Positions 1 to 8,495 of a stretch of DNA of 64,000 nt are shown here, one piece after another. The stretch lies in the NCBI GenBank assembly GCA_964354625.1, contig CAYHAK010000003.1:15815-79814 (forward strand). Direction: 5' to 3'. A program made the position numbers and the translations under genes. Position 1 is the stretch's first letter, and the number at the start of each line of letters is the position of its first letter. This DNA comes from DATKKK01 sp964354625 (GTDB lineage: Archaea > Thermoproteota > Bathyarchaeia > Bathyarchaeales > Bathycorpusculaceae). The notes below the pieces were generated by a model. It did not search any database and was not told where the DNA came from. It was given only the letters and a program-made list of their open reading frames with translations.

Positions 1-221
1 AGGTGCTTGCTTCATGGTTTATGTGGTTTACCTATTAAATCTAGTGTGTAATATACACTGTATGAGGGTGATGAATACGGAACCCGCTGACAGCGGAGCT
101 GGTGACCATCGTGACGCAGAAGCGCGCGCTAATTCGCCTGAGCTGAGGCTTCTCTGCTTTGCTGATTGATGGTTGGCAAAGGTTTTAAGCCCAGCGCATC
201 AATGAGGAATGGTGTCAACCC
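1..221. other. Non-coding leader region upstream of pyrF
   Basis: No recognisable gene. It holds an AT-rich stretch with a near-palindrome (AGTGTGTA at 43-50 against TATACACT at 52-59, one mismatch), an alternating GC motif at 122-129, and a TATA-like GTTTTAAGC near 182-190 that suits pyrF. A 35-codon reading frame (ATG at 62, stop at 167-169) sits about 26 nt after a TATA-like CTATTAAAT at 32-40. It could be a leaderless microprotein, but its sequence resembles nothing I know. Confidence 0.4.
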
Positions 222-992
222 GTGACTTTCCGCGAGGAAATTGAGCAAACCTCAAAGAACAGAAAATCCAATATCATATTGGCGCTTGACTTTCCATTCG
301 AAAATCCTAAAAACCGTCAAGACCTGTTTTCCAATGCTGAACGCGTGTTGGAGGCCGCTCATCCCTATCTTTGCGCAGTCAAGTTCAACCATCATCTTGT
401 TCTTCCGCTAGGCCTGTTTGACGGCGTCCAGAAGCTTGTCGAAAGAGTCCATGACCATGAGCTCGTTACGATCATGGATTGTAAGGCGAACGACATCGGC
501 GCCACGAATCAGGCTGTTGCCGAATACTACTATACTGCAGGCTTCGACGCCATAATCGCCAACCCATTCATAGGCTGGGAAGAAGGGCTGAAACCCATCT
601 TCGATGCGGCAAATTGCCTGCAGCGCGGCGTGATACTGCTCGTTTACATGAGCCACAAAGCCGCGTCAGAAGGCTACGGACAAACCATAATCGACTCCGA
701 AACAGGCAAACAAACACCACAATACGTGACCTTCGCACGCAAAGCTCTTGAATACGGCGCAAGCGGAGCAGTCGTGGGCGCCACCTACCCCGAAAAGATA
801 CGGGAAATACACGCAGTACTCGGCGACAAAGTGCCAATATTCTCGCCTGGCATAGGAGCACAGGGCGGAGAAATAACCGCAGCCCTGAAGGCAGGCTCGC
901 GCTACCTCATAGTAGGCAGAACAATCACGGGCTCAGAAGACCCAGCGAAGTCAGCTAGAGAAGCTAGAAACATCGCTAGGCTAGGAAAGTAG
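222..992 (+). CDS. pyrF: Orotidine 5'-phosphate decarboxylase
   Basis: Last step of UMP synthesis: cytosolic decarboxylation of OMP to UMP. The 256-residue protein has the family length and TIM-barrel signatures: ALDFP at strand 1 (Asp23), Lys54 in AVKFN, the catalytic DxKxxDI block (Asp86, Lys88, Asp91), and a phosphate-gripper end VGRTI. GTG is taken as start: the domain begins within 20 residues and a GAGGA lies at 204-208. A TATA-like element at 182-190 would start transcription near 212, so translation may be almost leaderless. Dihydroorotase of the same pathway lies 28 kb away (28491). Function is firm; the start is fairly sure. Confidence 0.95.
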   Translation: MTFREEIEQTSKNRKSNIILALDFPFENPKNRQDLFSNAERVLEAAHPYLCAVKFNHHLVLPLGLFDGVQKLVERVHDHELVTIMDCKANDIGATNQAVAEYYYTAGFDAIIANPFIGWEEGLKPIFDAANCLQRGVILLVYMSHKAASEGYGQTIIDSETGKQTPQYVTFARKALEYGASGAVVGATYPEKIREIHAVLGDKVPIFSPGIGAQGGEITAALKAGSRYLIVGRTITGSEDPAKSAREARNIARLGK

Positions 993-1014
993 GCTAGAAT
1001 CAGACTGCAGTCTC

Positions 1015-1167
1015 TTATCGGTTTCTTCTTTCCCAAAGCTCCTTCTTGAGCAGGTCTCTGACTGATGATCTTATGGCTGAGCTTCGGCTCGGGTACATGT
1101 TTGCCCGCACCAACTCGTCAAGCCCCTCCAAGCAAGCCTCAGGCAACAAGACGGTAACGAGTTTCAT
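1015..1167 (-). CDS. Small ribbon-helix-helix (CopG-type) DNA-binding protein
   Basis: A 50-residue protein. The N-terminal MKLVTVLLPE forms the beta ribbon that reads the major groove. Then come helix 1 (LEGLDELVRA), the turn YPSRSSAIR typical of RHH proteins, and helix 2 (SSVRDLLKKEL) with a basic tail. ATG is preceded by GGTGAT at Shine-Dalgarno distance. RHH proteins dimerise and often repress their own promoter; the AT-rich promoter 20-50 nt upstream carries overlapping CATATG/CATATT repeats (about 1177-1203) that could be the operator. It ends 22 bp from the convergent end of pyrF. Targets are unknown. DNA binding is inferred from the fold only. Confidence 0.75.
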   Translation of the reverse strand: MKLVTVLLPEACLEGLDELVRANMYPSRSSAIRSSVRDLLKKELWERRNR

Positions 1168-1176
1168 CCAATCACC

Positions 1177-1216
1177 CTGAACATAATATGCTTATACATA
1201 TGCCGCAAATATAAGA
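1177..1216 (-). promoter_or_regulatory. TATA box and palindromic region before the RHH gene
   Basis: On the minus strand CTTATATTT (1207-1215) lies about 40 nt before the RHH start codon. Between them sit symmetric CATATG and CATATT half-sites. This is promoter-like; an operator role is a guess. Confidence 0.35.
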
Positions 1217-1233
1217 TTTCGGCCGCAAAAGGA

Positions 1234-1572
1234 CTAGGCGCTGAGGCCTTCTCTCGCAAGGCACACTTCTCTGAACGTGCCTTGGAACGTTTTGTACACG
1301 TCCTCAACGTGGAGGGTCCGGCGTTTGATTCCCTCTTGAACAAGGCCTGCGGCAACCATCAGCGAACCCACTATGTCGCTTATGGTGGGGTCTGGGAAAG
1401 CTATCAACGCTAGACCGACCTTTATGAGCCATGAGCGCTTGCCGTTTCGCCATAGCTGCTTCGTGACCCTGGCCTCTCTGGCTGTCTCTTTCAGAGCTTG
1501 CGCCAAATCCGCGTAGCTTTCGCTCAACTCGTTGATAGCGTCAGCCAGCGGCTCAAGTTCTTCAGCCTTCAT
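1234..1572 (-). CDS. Conserved archaeal hypothetical protein with hydrophobic core
   Basis: A 112-residue protein I cannot assign. The N-terminal 40 residues are acidic and probably helical (MKAEELEPLADAINELSES). Residues about 49-82 are hydrophobic with a PDPTISD turn in the middle and could form two short membrane-associated helices. The C-terminal third is charged. No catalytic motif or cysteine pair is visible. It follows the RHH gene tail on the same strand with its own upstream space, so it may be monocistronic. Coding is supported by a clean ATG start and a composition like that of its neighbours. Confidence 0.6.
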   Translation of the reverse strand: MKAEELEPLADAINELSESYADLAQALKETAREARVTKQLWRNGKRSWLIKVGLALIAFPDPTISDIVGSLMVAAGLVQEGIKRRTLHVEDVYKTFQGTFREVCLAREGLSA

Positions 1573-2356
1573 GCAACCACGACTAGCCTTGCGTCAATAT
1601 AGAATCGGAAGAGCACAAAAACCTTACCCACCGGGCTGTTCGAGCGACCTGTTTCAGATTCGCAGAACCCGTCCGATTCTGACAGAATAGTTGAAATCCG
1701 CCTTGACAGGACGTGTGCTTTTATCAGCAATAGTGAGAAGCGCGCGCGAGCACATTTCTATCCAGTTCAAAGCACGTGCTTTCCACGCCAGCCCAAATAA
1801 TTGGAGTATGCCTGTGACACACCTTGCTCGGAATCCAAAACACTGTTACACACGCGTTTTACCGCGCTCAAAAGTCGCTCACAACAACCCGGTTATATGG
1901 ACCTTTATATGGTGTAACAAGTTCTGAGCGAAGCCCGAGAGAACCGTTACACAGTTAACTGTTTCACAACCAGCAAATAATTATCTAAAAAATAATTCTA
2001 CGGCTCACAGTTCAAAGCCCGCGCTATTGAAATCGTCTGCATATCAACCATTCTCAACACTTTCGCTCGCCAAACAAGTTAGCCCGTTTCGGTTCAGCTA
2101 CAACTTCTACGCAAAACAGAAACTGGTTAACAAGGACGTGGGAAAGCCCAACCTAGCACTCGTGCGCGTAAGTCTATGCGGTCTACCAATGTGTTGCACG
2201 TGTTGTTATTTTATTTAGGTCGCAAGGATTGCAGGTTGGAAAGCGGATGAACTCCAAACTGGTACTTTCGTCTACTAGCGCGCGTGCCAGCCGTGTGCCA
2301 TCGTGCTTGAGTAAAGCATAAAACTGGAAGTCTTTCTAACACTGTAGAAGGAGCAG
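1573..2356. other. 784-bp gene-free region with repeated GTTACAC elements
   Basis: No convincing gene; the short open frames here have no recognisable sequence. It is AT-rich and contains TGTTACAC (1844-1851), its inverse GTGTAACA (1912-1919) directly after a TATA box (TTTATATG, about 1904-1911), and GTTACAC (1946-1952) running into a perfect 12-bp palindrome ACAGTTAACTGT (1951-1962). An alternating GC motif is at 1740-1748 and a shorter one at 2278-2284. The layout looks like a regulated promoter without a visible coding gene. Confidence 0.5.
1904..1962 (+). promoter_or_regulatory. TATA box with GTGTAACA inverted repeats and 12-bp palindrome
   Basis: TTTATATG (about 1904-1911) is followed at once by GTGTAACA. 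The same octamer lies inverted at 1844-1851, and a 7-base copy at 1946-1952 fuses with ACAGTTAACTGT. A dimeric regulator overlapping the promoter would fit. The transcript it would serve is not identified. Confidence 0.4.
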
Positions 2357-3568
2357 GTGACGCTTTTGGAAACGTTTGACGCAAAAGGGTTTGCTAATGC
2401 TGAGGTTGAGGAGATCAAGAAACTGGTCGGCAAAGAGAAGGCTTTGGTGGCGGTTTCAGGCGGAGTTGACAGTATGACTTGTGCGGTGCTGACGCACAAG
2501 GCCATTGGAGAGAAGCTTGTTTGTGTCATGCTGGACGATGCCTTCATGCGCGAAGGCGAACCTGAACACGTTGCCGAAACCCTCGCGAAGCCCCCCTTCA
2601 ATGTACCAATTAAGGTGATCAATGTACGCGAGCGATTCCTCACGGCCATGAAAGGCCTGGTGGATGCAGAGGAAAAGCGCAAGAAGTTCCGCGAAACCTT
2701 CTACCAAGTCCTTGGCGAAACCGCCAAGAAGGAAGGGTGCAAGATTCTGGTTCAGGGCACGATAAAAGCCGACATCATTGAAACAGTGGGAGGCGTCAAA
2801 ACCCAACACAACGTCTTGGAGCAAGTGGGCATAGACCCCATGGAACGATTTGGCTTCAAGGTCGTCGAGCCACTAGTGACTTTGCTCAAGTGGCAGGTCC
2901 GGATGGTGGCAAGGCATCTGGGTTTGCCGGCGGAGTTCTCTGAACGCCAACCGTTCCCCGGCCCAGGCCTGTCCGTGCGCGTGGTTGGCGAAATCCGATC
3001 TGACAAATTGGAAACCGTGAGGAAGGCCACGTTTATGGCTGAACGGGAGCTTGCCAAGCACAAACCGAGCCAATACTTCACAGTGATTCTTGATAACCAG
3101 AAATCTTCAGACCAGACGGGCGTAGTTCACATTCAAGAGACCGTGGCGCGGCTGCTGAACGTGCCTTCTCGAAACGTTTACGTTAGGATATTCAAAGACA
3201 AGGCCACGGGCATGACGGGCGGAGAACGACGTTACGGAAAGGTAGTGGGCATAACGGTTGAGACTCTCAACGCGAAGACTCATCAGCCCTCCGTGCAGAG
3301 CCTCATCAGCCTACAGGCCACCATAATCACCGAAAACCCTGAAGTCACACGCGTATTCTACGCCACGAAGGACACAACCGAAAAGAAACCCTACGTCATC
3401 GCGATAAGGGCCATACAAACCCAGGACTTCCTGACTGCGCAGGTCTCCGAGATTCCATGGCCAACACTCAACACCATAGCAGAAGAGGCAATCGAACAAT
3501 GCCACAACGTTTCAACTGTATACTATGATGTAACGCCGAAGCCACCGTCAACCGTAGAGATGGAATAG
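2357..3568 (+). CDS. guaAB: GMP synthase, ATP-pyrophosphatase subunit (GuaA B-type), extended
   Basis: Amination of XMP to GMP using ammonia from a separate glutaminase subunit, which is not in this window. The P-loop SGGVDS is at residues 34-39, followed by the FMREGEPE region and the family signature PFPGPGLSVRVVGE. The C terminus (TPKPPSTVEME) matches the dimerisation end. At 403 residues it is about 90 longer than the usual archaeal B subunit. The extra part lies in the dimerisation domain, roughly residues 295-350, and looks like an additional subdomain as in longer GMP synthetases. GTG start with GAAGGAG upstream. The glutaminase domain is absent, so this is a two-subunit enzyme. Confidence 0.9.
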   Translation: MTLLETFDAKGFANAEVEEIKKLVGKEKALVAVSGGVDSMTCAVLTHKAIGEKLVCVMLDDAFMREGEPEHVAETLAKPPFNVPIKVINVRERFLTAMKGLVDAEEKRKKFRETFYQVLGETAKKEGCKILVQGTIKADIIETVGGVKTQHNVLEQVGIDPMERFGFKVVEPLVTLLKWQVRMVARHLGLPAEFSERQPFPGPGLSVRVVGEIRSDKLETVRKATFMAERELAKHKPSQYFTVILDNQKSSDQTGVVHIQETVARLLNVPSRNVYVRIFKDKATGMTGGERRYGKVVGITVETLNAKTHQPSVQSLISLQATIITENPEVTRVFYATKDTTEKKPYVIAIRAIQTQDFLTAQVSEIPWPTLNTIAEEAIEQCHNVSTVYYDVTPKPPSTVEME

Positions 3569-3623
3569 CCAAACTGGGAAAAGGTATAAGGCATCTCTAG
3601 CGCTTTAGCCTAGAGGTGAAACA

Positions 3624-3950
3624 ATGCTTCGCGTCAGAGTAAGCAAGATTGAGTCAATTCGTGACTTGGATGGTAATCTTGGTAAGCGTATTGAGTTGCT
3701 TGAGGACAGGGATGTTCCGAGCTTCGTGATGAGGCCGCGGACGGAGGAGGCACAGATGGTCCAGGACGTGCTTCAGGCCCTGCAGCAGCAGATGCCCATG
3801 CTTGCGCCAAAAGGCCAGCTGGCCATGCCTAAGATGATCCTGTTCCTCACCGAGCAGGAATACGAAAACCTCGGCATCAGCTTCGACGTGAACCAAGTTT
3901 ACGAAATAGACCTCGAAAACCAAACCATCAAACTCAAGAAACCCGCATAA
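3624..3950 (+). CDS. Arcadin-1-like conserved archaeal protein
   Basis: A 108-residue acidic protein conserved in TACK archaea as far as I recall. Signature stretches are RVRVSKIESI at the N terminus, ELLEDRDVPSFVMRP in the middle and FLTEQEYENLGISFDVNQVYEI near the end. I associate this pattern with the arcadin-1 family, first described beside crenactin in Thermoproteales, but no crenactin gene is in this window and the assignment is from memory. ATG start with GAGGTGA at about 3613-3619; TATA-like GGTATAAGG at about 3583-3591. It overlaps the convergent gene 3934-4269 by 17 bp. Confidence 0.6.
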   Translation: MLRVRVSKIESIRDLDGNLGKRIELLEDRDVPSFVMRPRTEEAQMVQDVLQALQQQMPMLAPKGQLAMPKMILFLTEQEYENLGISFDVNQVYEIDLENQTIKLKKPA

Positions 3951-4269
3951 TCGAACTCCTCATGCTCCTCAGCGCCGTGTGCCTCGGATGGAACGAAAGC
4001 ACAAACATCATGTTCCTCAAAGCATTGTAGATTTGCTGCATATCTGATCTTTCGGCGTTGTCGCAGTAGATCGGGATCGGCTCACCGCCTCCCTCCTTGT
4101 AGTAAACGTAGATCGGGGCAAACTCCTTCCGAAAAGTCACAACTTCCACATTGAGCTTTAGGAGGCTTGCCATCTTCTCCGCTGCACTGCTGATAGGTTT
4201 CAAACGCTTCTCACGAGACGAGAAACTGGACGCGTAAACGAGCAGCTTGCCACCTGAATCCTCAAGCAT
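3934..4269 (-). CDS. Conserved hypothetical protein, about 111 residues
   Basis: Unassigned. The frame is open further upstream, but the part that looks like protein begins at ATG 4269 (or GTG 4275 / TTG 4278). GGTGGAGG overlaps these starts and a TATA-like CTTAAATG on the minus strand near 4305-4312 would give a short or absent leader. The protein alternates strands and helices (KLLVYASSFSSREKR, NVEVVTFRKEF, PIYVYYKEGG), followed by a basic helix. No catalytic motif. It overlaps the convergent arcadin-1-like gene at the 3' end and is divergent from acylphosphatase at 4384. Confidence 0.55.
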   Translation of the reverse strand: MLEDSGGKLLVYASSFSSREKRLKPISSAAEKMASLLKLNVEVVTFRKEFAPIYVYYKEGGGEPIPIYCDNAERSDMQQIYNALRNMMFVLSFHPRHTALRSMRSSIMRVS

Positions 4270-4383
4270 GGCCTCCACCAAACGTGACTTGCCGCATAGC
4301 CCATTTAAGACCAGCCTCAATACGACACATCTAGACGGCGGAGAGAGACAAGTTGAAATGAACACACAAAGCATTGAGGAACT

Positions 4384-4644
4384 ATGAAGACCCAAGCGCA
4401 CGCCTTTGTCAGTGGCAGAGTTCAAGGCGTATTCTTCAGGTCAGAAATGAGACGTGAAGCCACAAGACGAGGCGTCAGAGGCTGGGTCCGGAACCTTCCT
4501 GACGGCAGAGTTGAAGCCATATTCGAGGGCGAAGAACAGAACGTGAAGGCGCTTGTTGAGTTCTGCCGCGCGCTAGTCACTGATGTAGAGATCACATGGG
4601 AAAACCTCACGGACCAGTTCAGAGGATTTGAAATGATATACTAG
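4384..4644 (+). CDS. acyP: Acylphosphatase
   Basis: Hydrolyses acyl phosphates such as carbamoyl- or 1,3-bisphosphoglyceroyl-phosphate. At 86 residues it is a single acylphosphatase fold. The signature GRVQGVFFR carries the substrate-binding Arg19, and the second signature GWVRNLPDGRVEAIFEGE carries the catalytic Asn37. ATG start; the upstream Shine-Dalgarno is only GAGGAACT. Stand-alone gene with the divergent hypothetical gene upstream and a convergent gene downstream. An alternating GC motif (4697-4705) sits in the 3' gap. Confidence 0.93.
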   Translation: MKTQAHAFVSGRVQGVFFRSEMRREATRRGVRGWVRNLPDGRVEAIFEGEEQNVKALVEFCRALVTDVEITWENLTDQFRGFEMIY

Positions 4645-4738
4645 TAACCCGACTTCGCAGGGAGACAGGACTTCAACTTACGTCAGTATAGGCTTAGCGC
4701 GCGCGGGCTAGAACGCCTCAAGCATGCAGTTCTACCTT

Positions 4739-5155
4739 CTAGGCTGCTTTCTTGGGCACTCTGAAGTGTGACGCCTTTCCTGCGCTTATGTATTCTCCGC
4801 CTATCCCGCGTACGGTTGAGGCTATCTTCGAGAAGTTCTCTGAGCCGAGGAACTGTCTTGGCTTGATCACTACATAACCCTCTGTCTCCTCGAAGCTCAG
4901 CAGGTTTTCGAGATCATCTGGAAACATCATCTTGATGTCTTCGACGGCCTTGGATTTTTCGGGAATCTGGGGCATGTGCAACAAAGCTGGCGGCGGCGGC
5001 GCAACCGTGGCTGCAGGCTGAGTGAATCTTGCCACTGCTAGCTGCTTCAGCGAGGCGGAAACTTGCCGCAGGTCCTCCATCATCCCTGTCAGAATCACAA
5101 CGAGCTCATCAACCCTTCTCGTCAGGTTCTCAATCTTCTCCCTATCCTCAGACAT
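4739..5155 (-). CDS. Conserved archaeal protein with N-terminal coiled coil
   Basis: 138 residues, no function known to me. Residues 1-40 are a predicted coiled coil (EDREKIENLTRRVDELVVI then MMEDLRQVSASLKQL). A Pro/Ala linker follows (APPPPALLHMPQIPEK), then a compact C-terminal domain that looks conserved in archaea (EGYVVIKPRQFLGSENFSK, then GGEYISAGKASHFRVPKK). The C-terminal domain is basic and could bind nucleic acid, which is inference only. ATG 5155 is chosen over TTG 5164 because GAGG lies just before it. Divergent from rtcA. Confidence 0.65.
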   Translation of the reverse strand: MSEDREKIENLTRRVDELVVILTGMMEDLRQVSASLKQLAVARFTQPAATVAPPPPALLHMPQIPEKSKAVEDIKMMFPDDLENLLSFEETEGYVVIKPRQFLGSENFSKIASTVRGIGGEYISAGKASHFRVPKKAA

Positions 5156-5239
5156 AAACCTCAATCCTTCAAACCCTTAATACTCTCATGCAATTATTAA
5201 TCGTTTTTGACCCCACAACAGCAGGAATACACATCCTAT

Positions 5240-6277
5240 ATGATAGAAATCGACGGCAGCCAAAAAAGTGGAAGCGGAACCATCCTCAGAATAGCCGTGG
5301 CCCTAGCAGCGACGCGAGGCGAACCTCTGCACATCTACAACATAAGGCAAAACCGCCCACAACCAGGCCTGAAACCCCAACACCTCGAGGCTGTGCTGAC
5401 CGCTGCAAGACTCTGCGATGCCGAACTGCAAGGAGCCACTCTAAACTCACGCGAACTCTGGTTCAAACCCAAGACGATCAGAGGCGGGAGAATCGAGGCT
5501 GAAATCGGCACCGCCGGGAGCATCCCCATGCTCTTGATGGCGGTCTTGCCCATCTGCGCCTTCGCTGAAACCGCCATCGAACTTCACGTCTCCAAGGGCG
5601 GAACAGACGTTCAACACTCACCCGCCATCAACTACATACGCTTCGTCCTGTTGCCAACACTCAAAAACATAGGACTGGACGCAACATTGGTAGTCCAGAA
5701 ATATGGCTACTATCCGAGGGGAAACGGTGAAGCAACAATAACCGTAAAGCCGTGCAAATCGTTGAAGCCTTTGTGCTTGGAAACCTTCGGCACCGTGAAG
5801 GCCGTTAAAGGTATTTCTGTCTGTACGTTTCTTGCTGAAAGAAAGGTGGCAAAACGCCAAGCAGAAGCCGCAAAAGACTGTCTCAAGCGAAGAGGCTACG
5901 CCGCGGACATTCAAGTGATAGACGACAGGTCGAACCCTCTGCAGAAGGGCAGTTCTATCGTTCTCTGGGCCGAAACAGACACTGGAGTTATTCTTGGTGC
6001 TGACGCTATAGGCGAACTTGGAAAACCAAGCGAGGCCGTGGGTACTGAGGCTGCTGGAAAATTCTGGACCGAGCTTTCAGCAAAGCCCACCGTTGACACC
6101 CATCTGGCGGACATTCTAATTCCATATCTTGCCTTGGTCCAAGGCAAGTCAACATGCTTAACCCGAACGCCCACTGAACACTTGAAGACAAACATCTGGC
6201 TTGCCGAAAGAATTCTCAAAAGAGAATTCCGCATTCAAAAAGCGGACGACCTCTGCAGGATTGAAACCACAATCTGA
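5240..6277 (+). CDS. rtcA: RNA 3'-terminal phosphate cyclase
   Basis: Converts RNA 3'-phosphate ends to 2',3'-cyclic phosphates using ATP through an enzyme-AMP intermediate on histidine. Seen: the N-terminal IDGSQKSGSGTILR (the usual glycine run has a Ser), RPQPGLKPQHL, GGTDVQHSPA, and the C-terminal DTHLADILIPYLAL with the nucleophilic His288. 345 residues from ATG 5240; a TTG at 5207 would add 11 residues not expected for the family. An AT-rich element ATTATTAATC near 5193-5202 may be the promoter. RtcB, the ligase that uses such ends, is not in the window. Confidence 0.93.
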   Translation: MIEIDGSQKSGSGTILRIAVALAATRGEPLHIYNIRQNRPQPGLKPQHLEAVLTAARLCDAELQGATLNSRELWFKPKTIRGGRIEAEIGTAGSIPMLLMAVLPICAFAETAIELHVSKGGTDVQHSPAINYIRFVLLPTLKNIGLDATLVVQKYGYYPRGNGEATITVKPCKSLKPLCLETFGTVKAVKGISVCTFLAERKVAKRQAEAAKDCLKRRGYAADIQVIDDRSNPLQKGSSIVLWAETDTGVILGADAIGELGKPSEAVGTEAAGKFWTELSAKPTVDTHLADILIPYLALVQGKSTCLTRTPTEHLKTNIWLAERILKREFRIQKADDLCRIETTI

Positions 6278-6545
6278 GCACGGAGCTGGCGAACAGCCGA
6301 CGTGCAGCGCCCGCGAAACAGCCTTCCTACATGGGAAACGATAACGTTCACCTTTGAAGGAGCATAGTTCCAGAATTCACGGCTTTGACCTCCGTACTGT
6401 GCTGGCACTCGCATCAGCGATTCTGCTTTATCTACGCAAGCGTTCAATGATTATTGTCTAGCCAACTTCTCTTTTTCTGCAATAGATTATAACCTGCATC
6501 GCACTGCATAATAGCCATCAAACGACCTTTCAGGGCAGATGTTTC
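6278..6545. other. Gap between rtcA and methyltransferase gene
   Basis: 268 bp with no gene I can support. A TATA-like GATTATAACC at about 6485-6494 may serve the methyltransferase at 6546. Confidence 0.4.
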
Positions 6546-7334
6546 ATGAGGAGTGTTGATCGAAAGAGGTTGATTCAGAGATACTATTCTGCTAGAGCTA
6601 AGGATTACGACCGTCAGAAGAGCAGGACTTGGAAAACTAGCCAAGGTTTTGGGAATGGTGTATTGGGCCGAGTACTCAGTGATTTGGATGGCCTTGGAAG
6701 CGGCTTGGTGTTGGAGGTGGGCGTGGGCAGCGGCAGAAACGCCCTCCCCATGCTGGAGAAAGTCAGGCCGCAGTTTGTAGGGATCGACCTGTCAAAAGAA
6801 ATGCTTGAGCAGGCCAAGAAGAAGCTGTGTGCCTTCAAGGGAAGCTACGATCTTGTTCTAGGAGACGCTGAACACTTGCCCTTCGTGGCCGGCGCCTTTG
6901 ACAAGCTGGTCTGTATGAACGCGATACACTACTTCGACAGACAAGACATGGTCATGCGAAGGTTTCGGGAGATTCTGAAGGAAAGAGGGACTTTTGTGTA
7001 TGGTGACCTGACGGTGCACGAACTCGACAACGAGGGCTTCTTCGAGAGGCTGGAGAGAACAGTCTCCAAAGCTCACGCAGGTTACCGCAAGCCTTCAGAG
7101 ATCAAGGGTCTTCTGGAAACCTGCGGCTTCGCTGAGTCGAGAATCGCCACGTTCGGCTATCGAAAGTCTTATCGCTCGCTGATGGAGGACAAAGGTGAAT
7201 ACTTCGGCGTGCCTGCTGGGACGCTCAACAAACATGTACAATCAGCCTCCACTAGCGCGAAAGCACGATACGACCTCACCGACACCGAATTAACCCTCTA
7301 CTACACGGTAGCAAGTGCACAAAGGCAGAACTGA
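6546..7334 (+). CDS. Class I SAM-dependent methyltransferase
   Basis: 262 residues with a UbiE/Methyltransf_11-type core. Motif I LEVGVGSGRN is at residues 56-65, an acidic ribose-binding motif GIDLSKEML follows, then motif GDAEHLPF before the active-site loop VCMNAIHYF. The substrate cannot be told from sequence. ATG start with no strong Shine-Dalgarno. The reading frame stops at 7334, 13 bp before the Trm5 start, so the two are probably co-transcribed. It may act on a small molecule or a tRNA wobble base; the family is too broad to choose. Confidence 0.8.
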   Translation: MRSVDRKRLIQRYYSARAKDYDRQKSRTWKTSQGFGNGVLGRVLSDLDGLGSGLVLEVGVGSGRNALPMLEKVRPQFVGIDLSKEMLEQAKKKLCAFKGSYDLVLGDAEHLPFVAGAFDKLVCMNAIHYFDRQDMVMRRFREILKERGTFVYGDLTVHELDNEGFFERLERTVSKAHAGYRKPSEIKGLLETCGFAESRIATFGYRKSYRSLMEDKGEYFGVPAGTLNKHVQSASTSAKARYDLTDTELTLYYTVASAQRQN

Positions 7335-7347
7335 AACCGGTGATTCG

Positions 7348-8418
7348 ATGCCTCAGCAAACGATCTGCCTTAAGGTCCCAAAGAGATATGGCGAGAAGAT
7401 TCTGGCCCTCGCCAACAAGTTGGTAATCACCAACAAGGAAATAAAGATAGAGAGAGACGAAAAATCCATCTGGTTACCATTACTGCGAGAACCGTCAAAC
7501 GACGTCTTACAGGCTCTCAAAGAGGAGGCACCAGAACTCGAATTCTCAACCCATGCCTTTCAAGAGAGGAAAAAACGGGTACCCTCGCTCGCTGACCTGC
7601 TCGCAGGCAAGCTACCAACTGACTTACTGGGAAGCCTACCCCATTCAGCAGATCTTGTAGGCGACATAGCCGTAATCGAGATCCCACGAGAGCTCAACGC
7701 CTACGAGAGAGAGATCGGGGAAGCTATCTTGAAGGCAAACAAGAACGTGCGAACCGTGCTCGGCAAGGCTGGAGCGATTGGCGGAACCTACCGCGTGAGA
7801 AGCTACAATGTACTTGCTGGCGAACCGAAGACTGAGACAGTACACAAAGAATACGGCTGCCAATATTGCGTGGACATTGCTGAAGCCTATTTCTCCCCCC
7901 GCCTCTCAAACGAGCACAACAGGGTGGCCACACTTGTCAAAGAAGGGGAGACCGTCGTGGACCTGTTCGCCGGCGTGGGGCCTTTCGCGATGAGAATCGC
8001 CAAAGCCCACGAAAATGTCAAAGTCTACGCGATCGACGTGAATCCAGACGCAGTTGAATACCTAAAGAGGAATATCAAGCTCAACAGAGTTGAAGGAAAG
8101 GTTCATGCATTGCTGGGTGATGCAAGGCAAATCGTTAACGAAAGGCTTGCAGGCTTCGCGGATCGCGTGATCATGAACTTGCCCGAAAGGGCCATGGACT
8201 TCGTGGATGTGGCCTGTGCCGCAATCAAGCCGTCAGGCGGCACCGTGCACTTCTACGGCTTCGTCAGCGCCTCAGAGCCGCTTGGAAGCATGAAGCTTCA
8301 CTTCACTGAGGCGGTTGAGAAGTGCGAAAGAAGAGCTTATGAAGCCATGCCTTCGAGGCTTGTTCGGGCCACTGCACCCCGCGAGTGGCAAGCGGTGCTG
8401 GACGCCCGCATCAGCTAG
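7348..8418 (+). CDS. trm5: tRNA (guanine37-N1)-methyltransferase Trm5
   Basis: Makes m1G37 next to the anticodon, preventing frameshifting, and in archaea also starts wyosine synthesis. About 356 residues. An N-terminal D1 region (to about residue 95) is followed by the Met_10 core: SYNVLAGEPKTETVHKEYG, YFSPRLSNEHNRVA, motif I VVDLFAGVGPFAM at about 203-215, AIDVNPDAVEYLKRNIKLN, and the NLPE motif at about 277-280 that holds the methylatable base. NLPE separates it from Taw2. ATG 7348 is preferred over GTG 7315 because GGTGATT lies 4-9 nt upstream. Confidence 0.92.
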   Translation: MPQQTICLKVPKRYGEKILALANKLVITNKEIKIERDEKSIWLPLLREPSNDVLQALKEEAPELEFSTHAFQERKKRVPSLADLLAGKLPTDLLGSLPHSADLVGDIAVIEIPRELNAYEREIGEAILKANKNVRTVLGKAGAIGGTYRVRSYNVLAGEPKTETVHKEYGCQYCVDIAEAYFSPRLSNEHNRVATLVKEGETVVDLFAGVGPFAMRIAKAHENVKVYAIDVNPDAVEYLKRNIKLNRVEGKVHALLGDARQIVNERLAGFADRVIMNLPERAMDFVDVACAAIKPSGGTVHFYGFVSASEPLGSMKLHFTEAVEKCERRAYEAMPSRLVRATAPREWQAVLDARIS

Positions 8419-8495
8419 GCCACCGCGAGAATTCAAGCAAAAAGGCTCCACACCCAATTCGCCCATTAAGCCCGTCATCGTGTTAGGCACAGGGT

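Noticed and set aside
68..146. Possible C/D box guide RNA (GTGATGA at 68-74, CTGA at 87-90, later CTGA at 138-141)
   Set aside because: No convincing C' box and the second guide would be far longer than in archaeal C/D RNAs.
1691..2218. Short plus-strand open frames
   Set aside because: No family-like sequence, no start signals, and they overlap the repeat-rich promoter region.
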